Shown here: one piece after another, positions 1-12,835 of the stretch
Layout of the letters: each line of letters opens with the position of its first letter
Position numbering within the stretch: position 1 is the stretch's first letter
Origin: Schistosoma haematobium
Lineage: Eukaryota; Platyhelminthes; Trematoda; Strigeidida; Schistosomatidae
Direction: 5' to 3'
Length of the DNA: 64,000 nt
Assembly (NCBI RefSeq): GCF_000699445.3
Contig: NC_067195.1
Location: 54,540,465 to 54,604,464 of the forward strand
The notes under the pieces: generated by a model
What the model saw: the letters and a program-made list of their open reading frames with translations, nothing else
What the model was told of the DNA's origin: nothing
Databases searched by the model: none
Position numbers and translations under genes: made by a program

Positions 1-240
1 ATTTTGTCTTCTCAGTATTATATGTAATAGAACTGAATATGTTGGCTTCTCAACCATTTACTTAAATCATTTACCTGTTTTACAGTTTACTTTCATTAAC
101 TTAACCTCTCTCTTTAAATTACTCGGCTAAAGCAATCATAAATTTCAGAGAAAACTGTTTATAAAAGGCATAACACCTCATTTTTACCCTCTGTTCTATT
201 TTTTTAATGTTCAAATTATCAACAGAAAATTCAATATTTG

Positions 241-244
<4 letters not shown>

Positions 245-293
<49 letters not shown>
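245..293. repeat. (AT)n microsatellite
   Basis: An uninterrupted AT dinucleotide array of about 24 units, read directly from the sequence. Confidence 0.97.
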
Positions 294-294
<1 letters not shown>

Positions 295-926
295 CGAAAA
301 CAGAATTATCTAATGTTCTAAAGGACAGCGAAAATTACTTAATGACAGCAAATTATTTTGTTTATTAATCTGTTGCATAGACGACTTACTGATCTCGAAC
401 GATAATCAGTTAGAAAAGGAAAACATCTTTTTTATCCTATTAATTTCAATTTGTTATATTTTTTAAACTGTGTAAAGTCACATTCATAAATACAAGACTA
501 AATAAAATTCAACGGTTACTTTCTAATTTTATACTCGCTCATACTAACATGTTTTATGATAAAATCTATCAACGTGAAGGAAAATATTTCTTTTGTTGAT
601 ATTAAGGACTGAATTTTTTATCAATCTTAAGTGAACTATATTCATCCCTATATGGATTGCCTTGATAAGTCCATTACGACACAAAATCTTTCGAATATAT
701 GGGTTGTGTCTAGGAGTGGGATCCAGGGGTCACCTTTCGTTTTAATTAGGACTTGCTCATTTAGATGAACCTGCGTACTAGTGCTGATATCCACCGTGGA
801 ACCTTAACTTAGCATCTTTCGCTGCAAACCCACAATATGTTTTCCATTGGACTGTTGAATCTAAAAACCCAATTACTTGTTCAATGAATATGATGTTAAT
901 CAAAAATGGGATAACCCTTCCTAATG

Positions 927-931
<5 letters not shown>

Positions 932-967
<36 letters not shown>
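932..967. repeat. (AT)n microsatellite
   Basis: AT array of about 17 units. It generates the spurious Tyr-Ile-rich open frame at 778-990 on the minus strand. Confidence 0.95.
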
Positions 968-968
<1 letters not shown>

Positions 969-3489
969 TCAATCGATTTACATATTTCAATCGACCTAAT
1001 TAACTATCGACAAGTATATTTTTTATCATGTTGATGGGAGGGTGGAATGATAGAACTTATCTGTTTATACCCTTTTTATTATTAGTTTACTATTTCTATA
1101 TGATCATATGCGCTTGTGTGTTGGTTGGGCAACCATTCACTTGTTCTATTTTCGAGAAAAAATGTGATGAATTTGTTTAGAAAATGTAGTTTATTTCACA
1201 TGTAAAGTGAGCGAGTTGTTTTGAACAAAAAATCCACTGACCTTTTAGAGTTGAATTTTTCTTTTCTTTTATGTGTTAAACTCATCCCTTTTATTTGTTT
1301 TCATTCTCACTAACTACCGTTCTGATCGCGTCCATTCCCCTCGAATTCGATTACCCTTTAGCCATTGTTTTTTATTTATTTAATATGAGTGATTGTTCTA
1401 GTTTATTTTTTATTTCATTTCAATCGTTTCTCATCTCTTTTAACTCTTGCTTTTTTCCACCGAATAAGCAAATACAAAGTAAAGGCAATATAAACAATTT
1501 CAGTAACTATGGTTTCAAAAGTATCAATTAAATGTGCTACGTTTTTTTGTTTTAGTTTAACTACTTACAAGTAGTTGTAATTGTTTATGAGTCAAAGTGA
1601 ATGACTTTCTCATTTAGATTTTGCTGTGATATTTCTACTTTTTTATTCCGAATATGATTGTTGTTGTTCATTCTCAGAAATCTTGCATCTTATCTTTTGT
1701 TCCATTCTACATGTACACAGGCTAACTGATCAAAATTATTTGAGCTGTGTTTCTGTCTTCCTGAAACATTCATAAATAATAATGTATATATATATCAACT
1801 TATGAAATGTTTGACTTTTGATTTGTGGACTGGATCCAGAGGTTTAGTCTTCTAACTTGGGATTTACACATTTCATTTTGCTTTTTCTCTTTTACAGACA
1901 CTATTATGTTAACTCTTTTACATTTCCCTTTTAACCGATGATATGCTTATCCCAGATCTCATATTGTTTACGACTGAACATATTCGTCGAGATTTCTATT
2001 AATTAATTAAGGGCTGAATAGTTCTTAGCCATCCAGCATTCAATATTGACAGTATATTTTGTAAAATGGACTGGTGACATTAATTTTCAGATGGATAAAA
2101 TTACGGAAGCTTTTTCAATATTTCTTTTTTGACTAGTTCTTTTGTCATACAAACTGGGTTTTTTTTCTTATACTTCTTGAAATATGACTTTGTAAACTTC
2201 AACAAGTTTTGTTTTACTCTTACATTTATCTTTCATGAATATGTCAACGAGTAATTTCACAATTGTCACTGTCACATAAACAAAATGTGTGAATATATTA
2301 ACGGTGGCTTACTGGGCCCCTTCCAATATTTTATATTATTTCTTGTGTAATATAATACTATAATATAAGTAGTCTGTAATAATTAAATTGGATATATATT
2401 ATCTTTTCATATCTTAGAATTCTTGTTTATGTGCGTATGAGTTCTAACATGATTTATGCAGAACTCCTCGAATGAATTATTCTTTGTAAATTTTTGAGAA
2501 CATGCCTTGTCTTGCCTATCATAATGTTGATAAAACTACTATTATAAATTATCGACATTAAAGATAATAACATTTATACAATACACAATTAGTCTTCATA
2601 ATGGTTTGAGTGTGAAAACATCGCGCAAAAAACTCTATACTTGCATTTTATCCTGCTCTGAAATTAACTCGTCGACTTCAGATACTTTCCATCTATTTTA
2701 ATATAATTCTTTTTATTGTAATTATCTACTTTCTATGTATGTGGTTGGTGTTGAAATGATGCGTTAAAAAAGGAAAGATCAGTACTATGTTGTGTTTTGC
2801 TGTGCATATTTCTCTATGAAATATGTGTGCGTTAACAATAATAGCGCAAAAACATGTTAGAGCATGTTGATTTATTTATTTATTGGTGACTTTATTCCTT
2901 ATTGCACCGCACGTTATTGCATTATATTGTATGGTTTGTGTTTCTCATATTAGTCATTTGTCAAAATTTTTAATTGTGTGAATATTATTCGGTCATTGCA
3001 AAGTTTTGTCATCCTTTTACAGTTGTAAAGATTATCATTAATAATATTGTTAGTTTATTATTTGAAGATATCCCTTGTCATGGAAATTCATCAGACCATG
3101 AGCAAAAGTAGGAGGCAAGAAACCTTTATGATTTTGCAATTAATAAGTAATAAGCGATTTTCTAATATGTTTATCCTAGAAAATACGATCATATCATACT
3201 CTTCTGAGTTTACCTGGTTGTTTTATGTAGATTTTACGACTAATCATTAGTCTCTTGGTAGTGTTACGTCTTATGTTGGTTTAATTATTGAATTGTTATT
3301 ATTGTTTCTGTGTAACATCATTAATGACTACTTCTATTCGAAGTAGGTTCTTATGATATTGTCTGACTAAAAAAATGTTACACTAAAGAAACTCCTGTAT
3401 GATTGTTTTCAAGCAGCTGTCCATTCAGATCTTATGTCATAGTCTAGGTTGTCAATATATTCAATGTTAATTCATTTTCTTTCGCTATT

Positions 3490-4160
3490 TTTTAAAAAGA
3501 AGCATTCGACCTGAGCATAAACCGAGAGGGAAGTATTTCGACACCGACTCGAGCTATAACCTTATCTAGTTTCTTGATACTTTATCCTATTTCTGTTATG
3601 AATCTTCTTATTTCATCCTTCATGTCATGTTCCACCAGCAATAACGATTCGACCCCACGAAATGTTATCTTTAGTTTTCTGAAACTCTACATACTAAACA
3701 CATGAGTCGCAACTCCATTCCAAATCACTCGACAGGTTTGATTAGGCTGAACCGTAGAATCTCTTGTCGTGAATATTTGATACATATCTGAAGTACATAT
3801 ACAGGACCCAATCGTGACCAACCTCATAACTTCACTTAGCTAGTGTGAAGAATCGGGGCATTTCACCTTCTTGATTACCTGGTAACTACAGCATTTTTCC
3901 CATTGCCTAAGCTGTGAAGGCATATTTATAACTATAAAACCAGGACGGGTACTTTTGGTATGGATTCTAGCCTTCTGTCACTTTTCGCTGTCCAAATGTT
4001 AATCACTATAAAGATTCAAAGGGATAAACGTCGTTGTTTATGGGACGTTTCTGCTTACGTTAGGTATGCAGTTAGTTCTGAACTAAATCCAGAAAATCGT
4101 AATGAGAGGACCTTAATGTTTATTTCGAGAATGGGACAACCAAATATATATTAAAGGGGA
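3490..4160 (-). repeat. Unassigned GC-richer element, possible old repeat
   Basis: This block is clearly less AT-rich than its flanks. On the minus strand, about 3480-3700 reads almost openly for some 75 codons (for example ITFRGVESLLLVEHDMKDEI and KLDKVIARVGVEIL), with two in-frame stops. That suggests a decayed coding segment, more likely from a mobile element than from a host exon. The plus strand has a weak 64-codon open frame at 3960-4154 with no recognisable domain. I could not name the family. Confidence 0.35.
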
Positions 4161-4164
4161 AACT

Positions 4165-6725
4165 ATTAAGCCACTTAGTTCATTGGTAAGACGTTTTTCG
4201 GGAATTACCTTTTACTGATATCTAATCTATTTAAAACTAACAGTGGTTTATTCTAATCCTCCGAAACACAAGGTTAAGATGTATTTTCACGCCAACTTCC
4301 CTTGAAAAATATTCTGCTTCCATCTGATTCTCGTTCTAATCTGCGTCTACTCGAGTGATGTGCATTGACCGAAGTTTACTAGGCATAGAAGAATACAGCT
4401 CAGTCTCAGACCAAATGAGTAAAACGATGACGAATTGTTCAGCTAGCTTGTAAATGCTTTCCAAATACTTAATACTTATCAACACCCTCTAACTATTAAC
4501 GAAACTCGAAAGACTACACAGATAACTTTAAATGGGTTGCGAATGACTTGTTGTTTGATTGAGTTTTTTCTACTAACTAGTGGTAATCTGATTATTATTA
4601 CTTTGTGGTAAATAATCTCATCAAATTGTGTATTTGGAGTGTATGATGATAGAAGATAATATTATGTCCATAAAATATAAATTTTGAACAAACGCAATTA
4701 TTCAATTTCTTTTTTTATCTCCTTATCATTTGCCATCTAAATCGGACGAATGATATTAGCTTTTTTTAAATATATACACTTACGTTACCATGGTTACTAT
4801 CATCAAAATAATAATTATAATAAATGATAGTAGTTTGTTTTTAATCAAATATGAGGTTTTTTAGTTTCTATTATAGGCGACGAATTTTTCTACACAGAAA
4901 ACATCATTAGATTTTATGTTTTTTTCAACATTGGTTTCACCAGTTTTTTTGTTCGAAGTAAACGTCTACCATATTTTGTTTGTAAATCATTATTAAATCA
5001 AAAGAAGTTGCCTTCTTTTTTATTCATATAACAGTTTGATTGAAATCTGTCCTGAACTTTGTTCAAATCACAGCTCAGGTTCTCTTATGTAATTCTACAT
5101 ACAATCTTTAACTATTTAATTCTTGTTTCTACGAATATTCGTCAAGATTAGAACAAATAGTTTGACAGTAATTGAGCGCCGAGTGTAGAGAATTCATTAT
5201 ATGTGAAAATTATATTTAATTCTTGGTTCTAATAACTGCCTTATGTACTTTGGTGTAGGCAAATGGTCACCTTACACTTGAGCAATATGTGTAGCTCACA
5301 ACCCTCAGTATGTGATTTTTGTATACAGTCAGAAGAAATATTATTGTTTTTACTCCTATAATCTTTTTCGTGTATTTATTCTAGACAAGTATTGCAACTC
5401 GCGTACTTTTTACTATGGAGTACATCAATATCGATTTTAAAGAACTTATATATTTTTTCTACCTCACCCAAGCTCACTATTTATTTGGCTGATTTAATAA
5501 TCCATTGATTGTATCGTTTTTTTTAATTTTATGTTTATCCTACCTAAGAGTTTAGAGGTCATGGTGGGCCTGTATGATTTGAAATTACTAAGTATCTGCA
5601 TTTTTATTTAGATTATTAACGCACTCTAAAACGTTAGTTGTATAACTATATTACGATCGGTAATTGTATTGAAAAGTATAGTCAAAATGGGACTATTCAA
5701 TCAATCATCTCTATCTGCTTTTGTCCTGGTAGATGTAAACGAACTCCATAGAATGATTTAGAAAGTTCATTTATATTGTGAAGGGTATCTCACGAAAATT
5801 TCATTTTTTTTAAAAATTATTTACACTCATTCAGATTCATAGTGATTAAAATTGTATTCACTATTTCTTTGTATGAAAGCTTTCACGATACTTTTTGACT
5901 GAAAGTCATTGACAAAACAAAAACAGTAGCTGAATCTATTAGCAGCTAAGCTGCTTAAACTCAAAAGTTACAGAAAACTCGGTATCAGTGAGGCATTTGT
6001 TCAGTTCATTATATGTTGATTATTAATATTGTTGTCAAAAGACAGCTCAATCACTAAAAGTATCTAATATCTGAAAAAGTGTTTAAATTATTTTTGCACA
6101 CTAGCGAATGCATGTAATAACTAATTTAACGTAGTAGATAATAGAAAAAGCTTTATTTATTGAAAAACTTCAAAAAGATCTGTCCTAGATAACTTCTCAA
6201 TAAATTAGTTTTGTTAATGAAGGCGGTTTTCAGGTTGCTAAGCTGATTAAAGTACTTTAAAAAACATAAGGAAGTGATCACTGAAATAAAATCATAACTG
6301 AACTTATCTCTAAAAATACTGTTTAATGCTAATCATATCGTAACTTTACCACCAGATCAACATTATTTACGATAGTTGTGTTTTCCGAAATGGTAACAAC
6401 CCTTATCAAACCATCTGGTATCAACTTTTACATACAATCATCTTTCTTCTTTTTTCTATTAGAAAGCGATTTAAAACCAATTTTCTACTTTAATCGATCT
6501 CATTTTATTTCGCCAACGATTATATTCTGCAGGTAGGTCTTATAAAAATGCATGGTACTGTTGTAACTCTTTTGATGCGAAAAAACACAGTTCTAATTAA
6601 TTAATACAGTTAATTTACCAAGATCATGTTCATATACTTCTCTCTGAGTCAGAAATTTTTGAACGAGCGGTATTCATAATCCGTAAGAAAACTATTAGAC
6701 TCAAACCTTTATATGAATGTTGAGT
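4165..6725. other. AT-rich non-coding stretch
   Basis: No gene is visible. A faint tRNA-like box A motif (ttagttcattggtaagacg, near 4174) could be the head of an old SINE but has no clear box B. The rest is T-rich unique-looking sequence. Confidence 0.5.
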
Positions 6726-6732
6726 TGCGTCA

Positions 6733-6803
6733 ACGCCTTGGCTCAGTGGTTAAGACGTTCAGCTTTCCGCTATTTAGTCTTGGGTTCGAACCCTGCTCTG
6801 CTT
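6733..6803 (+). mobile_element. tRNA-derived SINE head
   Basis: The segment contains a good RNA polymerase III box A (tggctcagtggttaag, about 6739-6754) and a perfect-looking box B (ggttcgaaccc, 6783-6793) about 33 bp downstream. This is the internal promoter layout of a tRNA or a tRNA-derived SINE. A functional tRNA is unlikely: the acceptor stem halves do not pair, and the T stem pairs poorly around a standard 7-base loop. The sequence runs on without a tRNA 3' end. I read it as the head of a SINE whose body fades into the flank after about 6830. Confidence 0.65.
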
Positions 6804-6829
6804 ACTGCAGTACGAACAAGCACGTATTA

Positions 6830-7403
6830 AGTATCACTAGTATCACTAACATGGAGTTCAAAACCATTTACACTAATCTGTGCCTGGTTATGAATTAATA
6901 ATAGTGTAATCCCATACATTAACATCATTCAATTTAGACGTTCATATCTCTATGAATTGTTGAAAATATAAACAATCTGCAATGGCATTACTTCAGTCGA
7001 ATATCTTTCAATGAACTATCACTGACAATAGTTAATTATCAATTGTTTGAGTTATAAATAAATAAAATGGTCATTTATTTATTTTGCTGAAGAACATTGG
7101 CGTATTCAACTTACCATGAATTGTTATCATAAATACTAACTCCTTTTAATTCACGTTTCATAGATCCGCTTTTAACTCTTGTGTTTTAGTTGTCTTCTTT
7201 GGTCTTGGACTCTGGGTTACTTTGATATTAAAGGTTTCTGGTGAATGTTTCTGTAATTACATTGGAAATAATAATTTGTTAGATTTATCTTCATTTATTA
7301 TCATTCAATTCCTATCTATTTATGAAACGTACTCAATCTCGACATTGGTTGGTTTAACATCGTGAATCCATCATGTATTCATATTCTCAATGATTCTAGG
7401 TTC

Positions 7404-7405
<2 letters not shown>
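6830..7405. other. AT-rich non-coding stretch
   Basis: Nothing recognisable; no open frame with coding character and no clear repeat boundary. Confidence 0.5.

Positions 7406-7446
<41 letters not shown>
7406..7446. repeat. (ATT)n array, retroposon tail
   Basis: A trinucleotide array that directly abuts the 3' end of the antisense retroposon at 7447-7975. In element sense it is an (AAT)n tail. Confidence 0.9.
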
Positions 7447-7975
7447 CATTATTTTAACACATAGATATTGGTACTAGGAGGCACCAAATAGATATGCACC
7501 ACACAGATCTCATTTGATATGTGTGAGGGCTGTGTTACTGTCTGGGTGTCCAAACCGAAGCAGGTGATTTTCTTAGGGGGCCACACCCGGAGCCTTAGAC
7601 CTGAAGGTCTGATCCACAAGGCAGTGGAGCATCGTAAGGAGATGCAGTCCCATGGTAGCCGGTGACCAACAATTGGTTCATACGCCGTTTGTTCTTTCAG
7701 AATACTGGGATCCATGTGCACCATCGGTTTGGAATCAGGGTTTTTCAACTCCCCTAGATGGACTCTCCATGTCCACGAACCCGGTTAAGGCACCGGGCAT
7801 TTGCTTTTCGTCCTCTCAATTTTATAAACACCACCCCCGCCACCAGAAGGCAGTGAGTAGGACTCTCCTGGCAGAGGCCATATACGCGTGGCCATGTGAG
7901 AGCATTTCGAAAGGGACTCTCCCTACTTTCGGCCGTACCAGGGCATTCGGGGGCATTCTAGGTTCTGAAAATTCA
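7447..7975 (-). mobile_element. Non-LTR retroposon 3' end (family X), antisense
   Basis: A GC-rich block of about 530 bp, sharply different from its surroundings. In minus orientation it ends with ...accaatatctatgtgtt followed by an (AAT)n tail. The same last 100-130 bp recur at 23455-23585 (plus) and, more diverged, at 54800-54925 (minus). The simple-repeat 3' tail and shared 3' ends indicate target-primed retrotransposition. Open frames on both strands (7449-7748 minus, 7652-8029 plus) show no domain I recognise and may be incidental. It could be the 3' portion of a LINE or a SINE mobilised by one. Confidence 0.75.
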
Positions 7976-8439
7976 TGGATAACAATTCATCATATCATAG
8001 GTTTTTATCAACATTTATTATTTTTTTAAATCGTTATAATTATTATTTGTCATATCAAAAGTACAGTTTGCCATTGTAATGTATTGTTCTTTACATTGTA
8101 AAAAATTTAAATATGATAAAGAAATTATTTTTTATAATAAAATATCAAGATCATCAAAAGTTTTTGTAGGTAAAATGAAACTTCTGCATTGTTATCCGGT
8201 GTTGCTGCCATTCACATAAAATCTTTTATGAGATGAATAATAATAGCAATAATAATAACAATGAGAGCTATTACGAGGCATTTCATGTCGACAAGTTGAT
8301 GTCATCAAAAATGATGGTATGGTTTATTTCTTCTTTTCTTCTGATTCTCTTAAGTCGTTATTGCAGTAAAACAACATTTTTATTAAAGGAAAACAAACAA
8401 TATCATCGATATAATTCCTGTCACCTGTCAGATTGGATC

Positions 8440-8570
8440 TTGCAAATAGGGTTTTTATTACTGTTGCCAACTAGTTATACTATTGAACATCAACTCAGGG
8501 ATTCAGGTACACCCAGATGACGAGTTCTGGATTCCAATGCTAGTCATCATCCATCTTTGCATACTATTTT
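8440..8570 (+). mobile_element. Smalpha-like SINE remnant with collapsed hammerhead
   Basis: The stretch carries the two arms that flank an Smalpha-type hammerhead, caggtacacccag (8504-8516) and ctggattccaatgctag (8527-8543). These can pair as stem I (CCAG with CTGG). Between them, where core, stem II and stem III should lie, only about ten bases (atgacgagtt) remain, so the catalytic centre has been deleted. The open frame 8233-8520 runs into this repeat and is not considered a gene. Confidence 0.55.
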
Positions 8571-8574
8571 TTTT

Positions 8575-9360
8575 GTTTATACTGTTTCATTTCCTCTGTA
8601 GTAAAGTTGTCTAATTAAAGTCAGTCCGTGATGTGAATTACAATGATCAACAACTTCCACGAAGTCCCTACACTAAATACTTTATTCAATATTTCCGTTT
8701 ATTAAATGTTTGGTTATTTCATTTCAAATTTTTTTAAACAAGTGAGCATTTGTTTATGCGTGCACTTGATATCACATATTTGTGATTAGTTTGTTTGCTT
8801 TTTGGTTTCTATATATATAATACACTTACTGACCTGTAATTTTGCTTAAATGAATTGTTGGTAACTTTTTATCCTATAATTTCATCAACTGTCCATTGAC
8901 TTATTCATCTTGATTTTTGCTTACCATCATTAATCCGCTTCTGTTTTCTTCTACCATTTAGCCGATTGGCTTATATTCTTCTACTTTCGATAGTATAAGG
9001 AGAAAAATAGAGTTAATTTGAAGAAATGTATTTTACGTTTACTATACATTTCGAAGAAACTGATCAAAAAAATAATTTGCAAAGCAAGATTAATTATAAA
9101 TAAACGATAAAGATAAGTATAAAGTGATAGTTTTACAATGACTGAGAAAAAATAAGAAGTTAATCTCAAATGTCTCAATAAACACAAGGAGTAAGAATTC
9201 TGCTTGTCCATTGTAAAATATATTATTTAAACAAGTCATAGGATTGAAATTATGCAACAATTCTCAAGACCGTGCTTCGAAACTGTCAATGCATCCTTAA
9301 GTTTACAGAAATCTTAGGTATTAAAAAACTGAAACCTCCTTTAGGCCTAGAGAAACAATT

Positions 9361-9414
<54 letters not shown>

Positions 9415-9935
9415 TATTCTTAAAGTCAACTTCATCTTCTCACTACACTGTCTAAATTTATGAAAGAAACTAACTGTTTATATTTATGTTCCTACTTCAT
9501 ATTTGTATGTATGTGATGTCAGCTTTTCAATTATTCAATTATACTTATCAAAACATGAATAATTGTTTGTTTTTATGTCGATATAGAATCTTGTCAAATA
9601 ATAATTTCTTAGCGTCGTTTGACGAGAGATTAAGTTGAATTTCTGAATAATTTCTTAGTTTTAACTAAAATGTGTCTAATGATGTGTCAGACTGATTCTA
9701 ATATGAAGTGTTGCGTTTCGTATACTTTTAAACGGACATTTAATTTGTTTTGTACGTAATAATATCACATAGCCTTACACCTCTTCAATACAAAATAAAT
9801 TTGGTTAAATGTCTCAGCCACAGAATCAAATTATTATGTTCTGAAAATAGTGGAGATAGCAAGACTGGTAAGTTAAAGAACACGTAGCGAAATAATGGCT
9901 ATCCAGATAATTTCTATAAAAAGGTAAAAAAGAAC
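8575..9935. other. AT-rich non-coding stretch
   Basis: No gene seen; contains one (AT)n array (9363-9412). Confidence 0.5.
9363..9412. repeat. (AT)n microsatellite
   Basis: AT array of about 25 units. Confidence 0.97.
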
Positions 9936-9939
9936 AAAC

Positions 9940-10675
9940 GCTGACACGATCATTAAAATACTCTCCATCTAAAACTCGATTTTAAATGGGATATAGTGAG
10001 TGACATATTAACACGTCGACTCTAAAGATATGTTAATAGGGTATTTCAAGCTGCCAAATTACACATAATCTTCTCAACCAAACATGTACTTACATAACAA
10101 ATCAAGGATAGATTACCAATGATGGGCTCCTACATGTGTATATACCAATTTTACTGCTATTGTGGAGCTAGTTACATAGACCTTATTTAGAGGGCTTTAT
10201 GCTTGCGTACTCGTGCATATGTGCCAGCATGGTTTGGAAAAGGAATCACCTAATCTATTAACAACGCTATCCTTTCTCACTTGATAGATAGTGAACATCA
10301 TAATAAAATGGATGAAGCTTTCTCTATTTTTATATCATCATCATCATTACTCTTATTGTTATTACTACATTGATTAACAAGTCGAAATTCTCCTACTATG
10401 CGTTTTATTGATTTTTACTATGAATCGTTCTGACCTTTATTGAATGATCTTTCTAATTTAAAAATAACACAATTTTGAAGTATTTCTGTTGTATCAATTG
10501 CTAAATTTCACCATTTTTTAACATATAACATTGTCAAATTTATTAATGAATGCCTTATTCTAGCCTTTGTAAAATATCACAATAATTATGAACTTATATC
10601 TGTTGGGCTTGATGATGAATTTGTTGAAAACAATTGTTCGCTCAAATATTTCTTTGTTTTTGAATATTCTATGGA
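9940..10675 (+). mobile_element. Penelope-like element copy A (3' fragment)
   Basis: A 5'-truncated, decayed PLE. The translation between about 9945 and 10320 follows the RT-to-endonuclease linker and GIY-YIG region of the better copies at 13.6-14.3, 19.9-20.4 and 47.1-47.6 kb (FQAAKLHIIFSTK, then IKDRLPMMGS, then CIYQFYCYCGASYI). Stops interrupt it and the reading is lost after about 10320. The 3' untranslated part (10520-10672) matches copy D at 47700-47845 closely and contains a hammerhead motif about 35 bp before the common end. GIY-YIG endonucleases nick target DNA in PLEs; this copy cannot encode one. Confidence 0.8.
10605..10643 (+). ncRNA. Hammerhead ribozyme motif in PLE copy A (mutated core)
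   Basis: The layout is stem I 5' arm GGGC, core UUGAUGA (10609-10615), a poor stem II, GAAA (10626-10629), the self-complementary AACAAUUGUU as a short stem III, C at 10639, then GCUC as the stem I 3' arm. Stem I pairs over four positions with one wobble. C3 of the core is U, which should abolish or strongly reduce cleavage. Hammerheads in PLEs are established knowledge. Confidence 0.65.
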
Positions 10676-10729
10676 GATTTTTAAATCATTGAATATGTTA
10701 AGACAGTCTTCACTTTCTCCGTTTTTAAC

Positions 10730-10730
<1 letters not shown>

Positions 10731-10766
<36 letters not shown>

Positions 10767-10773
10767 ATTATTA
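10731..10773. repeat. (ATT)n array
   Basis: Trinucleotide array with one interruption near 10760, about 60 bp beyond the end of PLE copy A. Confidence 0.9.
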
Positions 10774-10779
10774 TCTGTT

Positions 10780-12830
10780 TATCTTGATCATAACAACATT
10801 GCTACTGGTAATAATGACAAAGTTGTGTTTTTGTTTGTTACTAATATTATTGTTTGTATCTTTTAGGTGCTAATTAATTCTTTTAATTTGTTTTAATTGT
10901 AAAATATTTTTTTCTAATGATGAAGTCGTTGACATGTCTTCTGATTAACTAGTTAGCTGGCTAGTTAGTTGTTCGCCTTCTTTTCATTTTTACTTGTTCT
11001 CATTCTTGTTTTTGTCTCATGTATTTTCATTTTCTTTCTTTTAAGTAAATACACGAATGTGCCTATTTCTTTAGGTAGACATGTATGCTTGTACGTTTGT
11101 GTTGACATACTCAATCGTTATGAGCTATTTTTTTATCATACAATAAATAAACAATTGTTTTATATAAACCTTCTTTTGTCGTCGCTATTTGGTTTTTTCC
11201 TTTTAAAAAAGACGGCTTCGTTAGTAAAAAAGACTAATAAAAAAAAGCAGTCGTTGACGCATTCGTCAGTTATTTCTCATGGTCATTGTTTAATTATTTA
11301 GTTATCTTATTATTGTTAATTAATTGTTTTCATGGTTACTTATTTCGATATTATCCCCTTCCTTTTGTTCTAGTAAACAGTTTCTGAACTATGCACTATA
11401 ATAGTAATTATTATTATTGTTTTTATTACTGAAATTAGAAAGCAATACAGCGAGGGTGACAACATAAAGGTGAAGCAAAAATTCTTTTTTATAACTAATA
11501 TGTATATATATTATAAAGGAATAGGCTATATTTTTTCCGTTTGTACGGTAACTAATCTAACAGCGCGTGTATAGTAGAGATAACCATACTTACATGTTAT
11601 ACATTGAATCGGCCAGATAAAATAAAATTTGGAAAAATATATGAAAAATTTGTTTTCTTATTAACTTTTCATTTTCTTCACTAACTTAATTAACCATAAC
11701 CTTAAAGTGTTATCACACTTATCTTAGTTATCTCTTAATTTTGTGGAAAATAAATTGATATTAATTGCTTAATATCCTACCCATTACATCTTAAAACATT
11801 GTAGATTAGAGAGAATGTGTTGTATATATGTGTGTGTTCTCCTAACATCCTACAACCATTTTCATTACTGATCTACTTTAATTATAAATAAACATTAAAA
11901 ATAGAATTAATAGATTCAGTGAAATTGGTGGTTCGACCAAATCGTTTATATGAGTTTGTAATACTCTTTGGACTATAAATTCAGATTCCTGTAGTCTATA
12001 TTATCAAACTTAATTCATGGCATCAATTTTAAATTCTAAAAAATGTTCGCACAGCTTTTAAAATTCAACATCTGGAATTTGATAGAAGTACTAGTTTTTT
12101 TCACAAGTATAATTATAGTTTGACTATTAAATTTAGGATGCACCTTTTTATGATAATTTTATTTACTTCTATTATATAAAACGATATATTAAGCTTAATA
12201 ATCAAATTGTTATTTGTTTGAAAATTGTAAACAAGCAATAGCACATAATGTCTATATTAAATTTCATGTTTACCTTGAAATATCACTCAAAGATGGACAC
12301 TGAAATATGGTATACTTTGTTAAATGTTTCGTGTAATTTTTTCAAAATTTATATCGTATTAATTATTTTTTAAACATGCAGAATATTACTATGGATGCTG
12401 TCATCATTATTATTATCATGGTTAAGTGAGGAGATTAGTTTTTTGTATACTGTTTATGAGTATTTTATAATAGTTGGTATCCAATGTACTCATCAGATGT
12501 TAGTATAATGTCTGCATAAATGTTGGACGAAAGTGGATTCTTGAAAGGGCCGTTTCTGAAGTTATTCTTTATATAATTAATAAATAATTAAACTATTATG
12601 TTTTTGCATTCTTCTACTTGTAAACCTTTGTTTGATACAAATCATTGTAGTATGTTTTGCCTTTCCCAAAATACCATTGATGTATTATGGATCTGTTACT
12701 CAGTTCTCTTCGTTTGTGAAGTGATTGTGCTCGTATTTTGAATTCTTAATGCATTTAATGTGTGATCAGGATTTCATTTCATATTGTTGTATTAGTAATT
12801 CATACATTTGAACTGCATAATTCAACGTTA
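10780..12830. other. AT-rich non-coding stretch
   Basis: T-rich on the plus strand. The open frame at 10969-11301 is Phe/Leu-rich low-complexity translation of pyrimidine runs, not a convincing gene. No repeats with recognisable relatives. Confidence 0.5.
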
Positions 12831-12835
12831 TCTGC

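Larger units (their letters stand above)
1..3480. other. AT-rich non-coding stretch, intron-like
   Basis: I see no gene here. The sequence is strongly T-rich on the plus strand, with two (AT)n arrays listed separately. Short open frames (for example 1295-1531) have compositionally biased translations and no flanking splice signals or recognisable domains. The T-rich plus strand is what the sense strand of an intron looks like elsewhere in this window, so this may be an intron of a plus-strand gene. Confidence 0.6.

Noticed and set aside
6733..6803. Functional tRNA gene
   Set aside because: Box A and box B are good, but acceptor halves do not pair and the T stem is weak; better explained as a SINE head.
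8233..8520. 95-codon open frame starting with an Asn run
   Set aside because: Its C-terminal part reads through an Smalpha remnant and the start is a low-complexity (AAT)-like stretch; no domain.
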